The position numbers and the translations under genes were made by a program. Under the pieces are notes generated by a model. The model ran no database searches. It was not told where the DNA came from and worked only from the letters and a program-made list of their open reading frames with translations. DNA of 60,000 nt, from the NCBI GenBank assembly GCA_964035545.1, contig OZ037766.1, positions 10,427,722-10,487,721 on the forward strand. The letters run 5' to 3'. Position 1 is the stretch's first letter. Every line of letters starts with the position of its first letter. Shown here in pieces: positions 46,320 to 57,521 of the stretch. Source of the DNA: Bugula neritina (lineage: Eukaryota > Bryozoa > Gymnolaemata > Cheilostomatida > Bugulidae).

Positions 46320-49300
46320 ATGGCTACGTGGTCATTAGGTAGCCCATTGTTACTTTGGGTGTCCGTGTGGTGTATAACATCAGCTAAGTTGATACGCAAC
46401 CATTTAGATTGGAAAAATGGTCACGGTGAAACAATGCAATATGCTATAAAGACAAGGGATGGTGTTGATATTAAGGATGAAGCATTTGTGGAAAATTTAG
46501 GCAATGTTGGGCTGATATACTCCTCCCCGTGTATGTATATTGAACACTGTCATATATTCACACACTTGTATCACTTCGCAAACGGCACCTGTGCATTTGG
46601 CAACACCACGTGTGCTGTCGCTGTGAAAGCCAACAAAGACTATGTGCACAGTCACCTTGACCTCTTGGAGGACGTGGAGTGGTATACAGAAATCTGGGAA
46701 AGACATAGGTTCAAGCGAAGAATAAATTTCAACGATAAGAATTTCACTTATCAATGGCACTTGGTAAGTAGAAACTATGTTAAATCAGATTTTATTTGTA
46801 TTTGTACTCAGATTTCTTGGCCTCGTGGTTTTTACATCATTCAACATTATACATCTTTATTAAGGTAGTGGCTTAAAACTGCTGATTGAAAGTTATTTCA
46901 AAACATTTTTTATCAATATTGTCATCAGTGGATGTATAATTTTGTCATTTTACTGCATCAAACGGCATAATTCTATCCGATATATATAATTGTTATTTCT
47001 AATACAGCAAGAAGGAGGTTCAACGTCACACACTGCTTATTTGAATGTGACAGGAGTATGGGAGCTCGGTGTGACAGGTCACAATGTTACTGTCGCTGTC
47101 GTAGATGATGGTCTAGAGTGGGATAATCCAGATCTGAAAGCCAACTATAACTCTGAAGGCAGCATAGATCTTAATGATCATGACAATGACCCCATGCCCA
47201 ACGAGGTCAATGGAAAGCCTATAGGTCTGATACCTCTTTATGTCTATACAGCAGCCCTTGATTATAGAACTGTATTCGTATCACAGTTCACCTGCTATTT
47301 ACTATCACTACGGGCCCATGCTTCAATGAATTTGTGGTTTCGGTTTACATTAATCTATGGTTGTGGTTTTATTCAATTGGCACTGTTCCCATGGATCAAT
47401 GAATTTTTCATTCACATGACGTGAAGCATGGGGGTGTGACGCATGGGAGTGTGAAGCATAGGGATGTGAAACACAACCGTAGGAACGTGGGGTGGTTTCA
47501 TTCTATGTAACCTGTACCAACATTCAGTAGAAATCCATTGGATGCTGGGGACTCTGTGGTTATTTCATTTGTATGGCATTTCTTATAATATTAAGATAGT
47601 TGTTATGGGGCTCCTAACACTTTATCAGCAATAATTTGTTAAGCTGAGGTTACTCCCTCTTGGGGCAATGGAAGGCCGTAAGTTTATGAAGATTGTTGTA
47701 GATCACAATGAACACGGGACTCGGTGTGCTGGAGAGATAGCAGCAGTAGCTAACAATGGAGTGTGTGGTGTGGGGGTAGCATACAACGCAGCTATTGCTG
47801 GTAAGTTAAGTTGGAGACAATAAAGGAAAAAAGGGTTTTTATTTATAATTATGATATCAGTTATATTATAATTAGTTAGTATTGTCGTACTGAGAATTAC
47901 TATTTCCTGTTAAAATACCATGAAATTTATTTTTTCTTTCTGACCAGGATTAAAATATTTTATGGACGTAACATTTCATATCAGAACTCTTGTGGTTACA
48001 AGGACAACAAAACTTCACTCATCATCATGCATTTTATCGTCAATTTTCTACTAAAGTATTTTAGCTTTAAATTGAATTTGTTTGTTATTATTCCAGTCCA
48101 TCACTAAACTTTTCTAAATTTTAATAAATATGAATCTAATTATCCATAGAAATTGAACAGGTATCAAAATACAACAAAACAACTTTTTACTAAGATCTAA
48201 TCAGAGTTTTTACCTGTTTTAGAAGTCGTTTAGGGAAAATAACATAAAACATCACAGTTGAAACATTACATAATTATTAGCTTTCCAAACTCAATGTGCT
48301 ACTGCTGTTATACGAAACTGAGTAAGTTGAATATTAGTACAAGAGTGTTTTAATGCTAAAGTAATAAATATAAGAGAGTTAGTTGTGTATTAATAATGAG
48401 TACAAGAGTAAAAGTATCTTGCAAGTAGTGAATATAAAAGTGAACACTGTGTAGTAGTAAGGAGTATAAGACAGTTAAAGTATTGTGCTTAAGTATTAAG
48501 TATAAGAATGTTGGTATCCCAAAGAACGTGAAGTTAAGTCTGGATTGAACTTTGTATAGGCTAATAAATACACGGAGGTTCTTTTTCAAGAAACTAGAAG
48601 AGCACCATGACTTGAGTTCTATTATGTAGCTTGTAATACGACAGGTTACTATAGAGTATAGAATAAATAGCATGCTATTGTGTTCTTAGTAGATATTGTA
48701 AAGGCATTTTTAATGATTATTCTGCAGTGTCACATATCATGCATTATGTTGCCCGATTAGTCACTCTATAATAATGTAATAGATGTATTCTTAATTATTT
48801 TTTATCGTTATTATTAATGACTTCCATGTTTTGTATTTGGTAAAGTGTACATCCTGTTATATTACTATTCTAGTTTAGATTCTGTTACTTAATATAATAC
48901 TTATACTGTTTTATATTTAAATACTTCTACTGTTTTACCATATTGATAATCTTATATTGACGTATCCATTTATTACTGTTTAGCATTTATATGTTTACAG
49001 AGCTTGTTTAGCCTAGTGTTACCAATAGTAAATAAGTAGTTATATAGATGAAACTATGGCAGAATCACTTCTGTTTCTTTAAACATTGCATTCTAGATTT
49101 GAGAAATATTTTTGTTTAATGAGTGAAATTTAAGTTTCATGCAGGATAATGTAGAATTTAGTTCAGGAATAATATCGAATACAGTTAATGTATTTGGAAG
49201 CCATTTCCAGCTAAATAGGGAGAAGAGCCAGTAACACTTGTATTAACATATTTCTCCATAACTATCTGACTAGTTTATTGTTAATGTTTATTTTTTTATG

Positions 49301-52300
49301 TATATATTTGTTAATGAAGTGTTTCACTTTGCCATGTTTTGAAACACTTAGTTCAGATTCATGTGTTATTTTTAAAATTGCTGCTCAATAACTACACAAC
49401 TACCTCAGTGCATAATACCAAATATGAGATATGCTATTCAATTGATAGAGTATTAAAATTTCAGTATAGAATAAATTTAAAAAAATATTTATTAAATTTA
49501 CAACTGAAAAGTGGAGATTTGGCATAGAATATTGCTGGTAATCCAAGACAGTATTATTTTAATTTTGAAGATGAAATTGCAAGTTTCAGCTCCCCATGCT
49601 GAAGCCTTAAATTGACTGCTTAAAGTCTGTTGCTGCACCTGAATATTATAACTGTTGATGAATTTTCACAGTGACCCAGTATACTTGAGTCTTTCACCTG
49701 TAATCTTAGCCTTGTGATCATCATATGTGTAGCCTTAGCGCCATTGTATGTGTTGCCTTAGGACCATCATATGTGAAGCCTAATGACCATCATATGTGTA
49801 GCCTTATGATCATCATATTCATAGGGGTGAGGGCCTTAGATGGCAGCATGACTGATCTGTTGGAGAGGGACGCGTTTGCCGCTAAACATTCCATCAATGA
49901 TATTTACTCCTGTAGCTGGGGACCAGAAGATGATGGGAAAACTGTTGATGGGCCGCACACTCTAGCCAAGGTGAGGTTTGCATTGTTATTGGTTTCAGTT
50001 AAAATAATAAAGATTCAAAAAAACGAAATTGGCTACATACTGCTCTTATTCACTTCTCCAATACAGATTGTGCATTACACAGCACCCTCACATACTCATT
50101 GTTTTATTCTATATATTCCTTTGTTGTTTTAAATTTTATATAAGTCTATGAGCATTAATATATAGCTAGTTTGGCATGACTGTGATATACTTGAATATAT
50201 TTAGTTTATTAGCGCTAAATACCTATAGTCTCTTTGTGACATAACCCAATTTGAATATATAGTGACCTAGGCTTAGTTGTCATTGCTTTAAAAGCTCTTT
50301 CTAGTGGAAACCTGTTCTACGTATAGTCTTAGTACACCAAGTTAGGTTGATCTTTCTTACATCCCTAATTTAATGTGAGACACAGTAAATGTCATGTGGA
50401 AAATGTATACTCTCGCACAATAAAAAACCTTCTTTCTGTCATGTTGCTATCAATCCTGTCTCCTCGTTGTTCAAATAGAATCTTGCTGAACTGAAAATTC
50501 ACCCATTGCTATAGTTTATTTGTATGAAGTTTTCTCCTCTCATGAAATGACATCTCCAAATAATTCAGTCCTTTAACCCAGCCAGCAATTCATACAAGCA
50601 ACATATATTGTGAAAAACATGGTCAACAGTTTTAACTGATGCTTTACATTCTTTTTCACTTTATTCTCTGCCTTGATTTTTGATAAATTTAATTTATTTG
50701 GCACAAAAGTCCAAAGCCCAATTTTCAAAAGAATAAACTAGTTGCAGCCTTAATAATTATATGGTACATTAAAACTTTGCACTTTTTAAGATGAAAATAT
50801 CTTTCAATTTATTTTGCACCTTCGGTTTCAGACAAATTACACTAACTCAAGATGCTCAGTAATTATTTGAAATAATAACAGCTGGGATCTAATAAAATAA
50901 TTAAATTAAATTGGTTTAGATTTAGATTTATCATCACCCCAGTCAAAGATTATAACTTATAAGAGTGGCCTAATTGTCTTTACTAGTTGTTAGTAGAGAC
51001 TAGCTTATGCTTTGTGAAGACATGTTTTCAGATTTCTCATTTCTTGTGTAACAAATACGATGTTTAGGAACACACTAGCTCAAAAAGTTACTTTATCTTT
51101 TTAACTAGAAGCTCAACAAATATCACTAAAAGAACAGAATTTTAAGATTCAAATTTATATCAAAACTGATTCCATTGTAGAGTTCAAATCAACATCAGAT
51201 GTCTAAAAGCGTTAGTAGTGTTACTTATAACTGGTTTTATGATATCTAAATCTTGTCATCAACTTGTTGTTTAGTCAGCAATAAGAAATGGGATTACTAA
51301 AGGAAGACGTGGATATGGAAGTATATATGTTGTTGCCAGTGGAAACGGTGGGAAAAATCACGATAATTGCAATTTTGATGGTTATGCAAACTCCATCTAC
51401 TTCATTACAATAGGTAAGCATACTTCTGAAGTCATGTTTTGTAAGTCTGATAATGTTGTATATCTGAATTTTACATAGATCACTCTAATATCAAATTGGT
51501 TTTTATTTAGGCCTGAGCAGTAGGCATTGCTAGATTCTGTCAGGGGGAGATAAGCCCTCATTGTTACTTGCTACAAAGCTACTGCCTACTAGATATGTTA
51601 TTTAGGTAATATAATGTTCGCCATGCTTGGAGTTGCCTTCCCATCCTTCTATTCACAATTTATACTATTTTATTCTGGGCAAATTTTATTAAGGAGCTGT
51701 TGATCAGCGCGGTAGGAAGCCAAGCTATGCTGAGGATTGTGCGTCAATGCTGGCGGTCACGCCTGGTGGAGACGGGGCTAATGGTGTAGTAAGTTCCTAT
51801 CTACTCCCTATATACTGTGTACAGATGTATAGTAGTGCAGTAGAAACTGCATATAATCCTGAGGCTAAGAGAATTTCGCTTAACCTAATTCAGTAATAGT
51901 GCATAGTATACATTTGACCTTCCACATGCTTAATAGGCTACTTTTCAAAATGCACTGTTTCTTGTTTAATTTTTACTGTAAATGTTGTTTGTGTTGACAC
52001 AATGTGTTGCTGTACTCTACTGTGTTTATATACTATTAATGAAAAAGGCTGGATGGTGTATAATGCTATTAAAATATGTTCATATGTAAGATAACTTGAT
52101 CAAATGTGTGAGGCCATTTATATTGACTCAATATATATTTTTATTGGCTAGCGGAATAGAGTACTAGAGCCACTAGAGTACTTCGCATGCCTTGACTTGG
52201 CTAAACTTTCTTAACTAACGAACTTGATTTGATTTAAAAAAGAAAATTAAATGCACTAGACTCAAGCAACTGAATGACTTGACTTAATAAGATGCTAGCC

Positions 52301-55300
52301 CAACCATGACTTGACTTGGTGTAACTTCGACTCAGCTTTGTCCCATGGGTATTGCAAATGGTTATAAATATTGGTCTATATGTATTTTGTGGTGTAATTC
52401 ATGTAATATGTAAATATAAAGTGTTATGTCCCATGCAACAATGGAGTTCCCCCAGCAGTTTTTTTAAGTTAATTCTTCGGCTGCAACACATGAGCATTTT
52501 ATGTGAAAAACTCTACTGAGTGTAAAACTTTAATGTCCAGACAATCTGTGATGTCATAGTGCGTCTAATAAGCATGTGTATTTCATGTATTGTTCATCAG
52601 GTTACTACAGACGTAACTCATAGAAAGGATAGTAATGGCTGTACTCGTGAGCATTCTGGGACTAGTGCTGCCGCGCCATTGGCAGCAGGGGTTATTGCTT
52701 TGGTTCTGTCAGCAAATCCCTGTTTGACCTGGAGAGATGTGCAGCACCTAATAGTTCTTTCTTCCGTTAAAGTAAATGTACCTTCTTATATATCCTTGTT
52801 ATATTATTTCTGAGTCTTATGGTAAATCTGTTTGTGAAAATGTGCTCATTTCAGTGAACTTTACACCGACATAAAGGCATGTACTTTCAACATTTTATAA
52901 ATTCTGTCATCACTAATTTAGTTTATGCATTCATTACCTACAAATCATGTAACAGTTTCAGTTGTATATTGGTATACAGAATATATAGGATTAAAGTGAT
53001 AATAGAATCTATCACAATGCCTATTGTAGGTTGATACTGATGATTCAGATTGGAAGACCAATGCAGCCGGGTTAAATCATAGCCACAAACATGGGTTTGG
53101 ACTTATCAGCCCTTGGAATGTAGTAAATGCAGCCAAAGTATGTGTATTGCCACTTCAGCAGTTTGAGATTACTATTGTGTGCATAGTCACTGGTAACTTG
53201 ATAGCCTTTAGTTACCCCTTTTTCATTAAGGACTTTTAAGCTCTAAATAGTGAATACATTTCTGAAAGCAGAGTATACTGCAAATATTCATTATAGCATT
53301 GCATTGTGTTACAAATTGAGAAAAGATTTGCTTCAGTTTAATATTGACCGTAAACTGCGATTTACAACGTTCGAATGTTATGAAATTTGATTAATACATT
53401 GTCAAACTTGTATACCAAATAGTATTTTGAGTAGTATTTTGGCTTCACATCTGTATAGAAAAGTCCTATGGGTAGCTGCTATACTAATACCGAGTTTTCT
53501 GATTATCTCTCCATCATAAAAATATAATTAAGGGTTTTGAACATAATGAATTGCTTCTAGTTGAAAAGTTGATCATTAATAAAGCATTTAAACATGTTTA
53601 TAATACAGATATGGAAACAGATGCCTCCACTTTCTTCTTTCACTAAGACAGATATCAGTATATCTGAACAGATACGCTCAGGAGAAAAGCTCAAACTATC
53701 TTATCAAGGTGGGCATTTTGTTGTAGATTAGATTTTACTTAAAGTTGAAATTATGGAGTTACGGTGATGTTACTTATAACTTTTTAATATTCTGTTATAC
53801 AACCAATTATTATATTTGTCGATGTAATCGTGAAAATAGTCTCGGGGAATTATTAGTGTGTGTTTAATTGTTATTTGATACCTGCCTAACCCATACTTTA
53901 TATTTCTGAATTTCAGCTTCACCAAGTTATTGTAGTAATTAATGAATTTATTTTTAATTTCATAGACCCTTTTCAGAGGTCCCCAATGTCCCCCCTTGTG
54001 GTCTTCCAAAATGAAATTTGTTGAGCAAAACAGACTTGAACTTATTTTTATGGTTTTGGTTGCTGAGCAAGGCTAAAGTGCCACATCAGCATTGCTAGGG
54101 TAATCAAAACCACAAAAATGCTTTCAAGTTTATTTCTGTCAAAATTATCCATGAAAAAAATATTTTTTAAAAAAAATTTGAACTGCTAATATGTGTGCTT
54201 ATACCAAAATATCTATTTCCTAAAAGAACAATTCTATAGCATAATTAGAATTTTAAGTGGCAGCCAGACTTTGAGTTTTAATGAGTTTGCTCTTTATAAA
54301 AACGTTCAATTTGTTCACTTTGGGAGGACACAACTCTTAATTGTAAAGGGGATATCGCGAACCTATGAAATAGGTCTATTGCTTCCAGTAAACTGTTTTT
54401 ACTTCTGCCAATCTCAATTATTATGTAGGTAAAGCTGGATTTTTTGCGAAACTGGCTGATGTTTCTACTCTGTTAATAATCAATAAACAACCCATCAGCA
54501 AAGTTGTCACTTTGTTCATGTATTGCTGTATTCTCATAAGGGAAAACAAACTAACTCAGTTGTATATTCTCTCTAGTCAGTGCACAGGACCTGCAGGCTC
54601 ACGATCTGAATATACTGGAGTATGTAGAGGTCACCCTCACTATAACACACAGACGTAGAGGTGACCTGCGGATAGAACTTATCTGTCCCAACACTCCCCA
54701 TTCTTCTGTACTCGCATCTGTTCGCCCTCACGACTCTTCGTATGTTTCACCAGCTTATCCTACTTTTTATTTAATTTATACGCTTTAAGTTAGTGCGTAA
54801 TAAAGTGGTTGGAATATTTAAAATTGTAACTACTTTATGGTTATTTAAATTTTTACTCAAATATTACGCATTTGCATGTTCCAATGTTACTGTAAAAGTT
54901 TAGATATGCCAAAAAGCGAAATCAACTTTTAAATAGAAAAGTTATCAGCTTAAACAGTTATAAGATATTTTTACCTGGGGTTGATTTTTTATGCACATAC
55001 CATGATGGTAGATAACTTCAATAAACATTGAGCTTTCTAACAATATAAGCATTGCTCATTAGCAATAAGCTTATAAGAAGCATGTTGTGTGGAAATGTGT
55101 TTATTACAAAACTTCATGCAAACTGATAAGTTTTGTTATAATTTCAGAAACAAAGGATTTCAGGGGTGGACGTTCTCCACGGTGAGATGTTGGGGGGAAA
55201 GACCAGCTGGGAGATATGAGCTCATCATCACAGATAGAGGAGGCAGTAATGAAGATGGCATGAGAACTGGCTCACTAGTCACCTGGAGTCTCACTCTCCA

Positions 55301-56684
55301 CGGCTCCAGTCTGTCATTCAGCAGCTACCAGAGTCGTATCCGGTGAGTCAAATAACTGGCTGACTACTTTAATCTGGGCATATCCTAATGATTTTATTCC
55401 TTACTGGGGGAGACAAATTCAACTATTAGTTAGTAGCCATGACATAAAATGTGAGATTAGCTGTGAGAATACTAGCCAATAGATTTTATCAGTTTATTTA
55501 ATGGCGTGTTGATTGATAAAGAGTTGAATGTATCTGATTTTCACAAGGAATTATGCTCTCCTGACTTGCCTGATGTTATTGCTATTTGATGTCCATTAGT
55601 TGTTAAAACATATTCACATTTATAGATTTTATTATGCAGTCTTTTTCTTACTCTTGAGCCATGGACTTTGTGAATATATTTTAGTCAAGTATATGACGCA
55701 CAGTCTGGGCAACCTTTGAAGGCAAAGGCCCCTATCACCTGTAGTCCACCTCCAGTCAACATCATTGAGACACAGAGCAGCTTACCGCCAAAGTTGCTAC
55801 AGGTACAACATGTTCAGTTTTTCTTAGACTGGTTGTAGCAGATTACAGTCGGACATTTGGTATACTGTTTTAATGCCTGTTTCCTATCAAAGTTTGTAGC
55901 AATTCTTGCAGGTAGAAACAAATAATAAAGCTACAATAAAGATGTGGCTTCAAAAGTTTATTTTAATGTCTGAGGAGATAGCCCTGTTGCCATTTGCATT
56001 TTGCTATTGATGTTTGGTGTGGCAGTAATCATTCAGTCAGAGATTTGTATTACAGCTGCCAAAACTAATAGTGCAAACTGCTCTGTACATTTTATTCAGT
56101 AGACAACATGAGTGTTACTCAACTCAGCTGCCTGCCTGAGGATCACCTATGGACTGCCTCAGGTCTGGCAAATAGCTAGACACTGAAATCTCTCTAAATT
56201 ATGCCTAAACATGCGTAACAATATGCATTATTTATTCTCTTTTAGATAAAGTATTCTAATGTATACTCAGCACACATAATAAATGTTTATTGTTTGTGTT
56301 AAGAGTTGTCTGCTTTAGTTGTATTTGCTGCAGATTGTATTTACTTTGTAAAGTGATCATCTGCAGTAACGTTATTATTTCCTCTTGTAGATAATGGTCA
56401 TCATTGGAGTATTTGTCATCATAGCAGTAGCATTTAACTTTGCCGAAAATTACATCAAGGGTTTAAAGGCCTCAAACCGAAAGAAGTTATCTACGAGAGT
56501 TGACAGTGAAGCGGGTCTAGCAAGTGCAGGTCAAGGGGTCAGCTATAATAGTCATAGTTCTTCAGTGAATATACCTACTGACCAAGTACATATATCTAAA
56601 TCTCAAATCACATTAGACCAAAGTAGCAGTGACAATGAGGAAGTAGACACATCTGAAACAGCTGCTCTTTTAGCCCCAACTTGA
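46320..56684 (+). CDS. PCSK7: PC7/PCSK7-like proprotein convertase (subtilisin/kexin family)
   Basis: Thirteen predicted exons: 46320-46763, 47008-47224, 47702-47800, 49825-49970, 51275-51413, 51694-51788, 52601-52771, 53030-53137, 53609-53708, 54577-54739, 55148-55342, 55685-55802 and 56391-56684; about 762 aa. The order is signal peptide (1-22), prodomain, basic cleavage site RFKRR (130-134), and subtilisin domain with catalytic Asp-181 (VVDDG), His-225 (EHGTRCAGE), oxyanion Asn-326 (SGNGG) and Ser-402 ([11 protein letters not shown]). Then come a P domain with RRRGDL (532-537) and [13 protein letters not shown], one TM helix (about 666-682) and an 80-residue tail ending [29 protein letters not shown] and [12 protein letters not shown] are PC7-like. 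It acts in the secretory pathway, cutting precursors after basic residues. The exon 2/3 junction is least certain: ends 47205/47692 also join in phase, 3 aa shorter. aataaa lies at 56933. Confidence 0.93.
47421..47476. repeat. Short ~17-bp tandem repeat
   Basis: About three copies of gtgaagcatgggggtgt with substitutions, in intron 2 of the PC7-like gene. Confidence 0.75.
49708..49822. repeat. ~26-bp minisatellite directly before exon 4 of the PC7-like gene
   Basis: About four copies of a unit containing accatcatatgtgtagcctta. The last one runs into the splice acceptor (catcatattcatag) of exon 49825-49970, so the repeat occupies the usual polypyrimidine position. Confidence 0.8.
53962..54380. 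mobile_element. Dispersed MITE-like element, copy 2 (inverted relative to copy 1)
   Basis: It lies in intron 9 of the PC7-like gene. It starts atagacccttttcagaggtc and ends aggtctatt, with cacaactcttaattgtaaa near the right end, the reverse of 28514-28925. The central hairpin is damaged (gagcaaggctaa / tcagcattgcta), so this copy is more eroded than copy 1. Confidence 0.82.
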
Positions 56685-57521
56685 TGCATCTATTTGTTTA
56701 CTGTCCAACTTGTTGGATTCTATCTTGAAATTAAGATACTCAAAAATATTGACTTTTTGCACTAGTTGATTTTTATTTTTAACTGCTATTTTATTAACTA
56801 AACTGCTGCGTATATCTCAGATGTATACTCTTATTGTAGGCTTAGAATATCAATGATTTTTCCACTTAACTGAGGTGCTTGCCATTTTATTAAGCTAAAA
56901 TCTCTATATAAATGCTTTTTATACATTTTACAAATAAAACTAGAATCATTATATAAAGTGCTTTAAATAATGTATATATACTACATAATTGTGTATAACA
57001 ATAAGACTGTGTCTTGCTGAAACATGTTACAAAAGTAGTTATTACTCTTACTTAATTAAATGAATATTTTTTTAGGAAAAAATGTTGCTTTGTAAAAAAT
57101 TTGTTCTAGCTAAAAGCATAACTTGTATTGCAAGAATGTAATATTTTGTAGATGTAACATATAATTATTTTGATAAAGTTTTTCACTGCCTTAATCATTC
57201 TATAACTATTCTTACTAGTTAATATTAAATAGTAGATGTTTTTCAAAAGTGCACAATAATTAAAATTATTAAATAATTTTAAACAAAAATGTTGTCATTC
57301 AAATGTAAATAAAAACAATAAACATATTACATCCCAATATGTGACATTGCTATGACATAGAAAAAGTCAACAATGAACAATAAAGCCAATTGACACTTTA
57401 GACAGAAATCATTACGCCTTGCACTCAGCTATTACATGCCGTCACGTGTAGAAAGACTAAAACAAGCCCACCAGCATATACTGTTGAATCCTTAGAGATA
57501 AACTGGAAAACAGTGGCCAGC
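56685..57521. other. 3' flank of the PC7-like gene and 5' flank of the last gene
   Basis: aataaa at 56933 is a likely poly(A) signal. A 19-codon frame beginning ATG at 57436 and ending TAG before 57522 could be an upstream ORF of the next gene. No other gene content was seen. Confidence 0.55.

Noticed and set aside
48356-48673. 105-aa minus-strand frame in a protease intron
   Set aside because: Low-complexity Leu/Tyr/Ser translation of a degenerate AT-rich repeat; no homology recognised.
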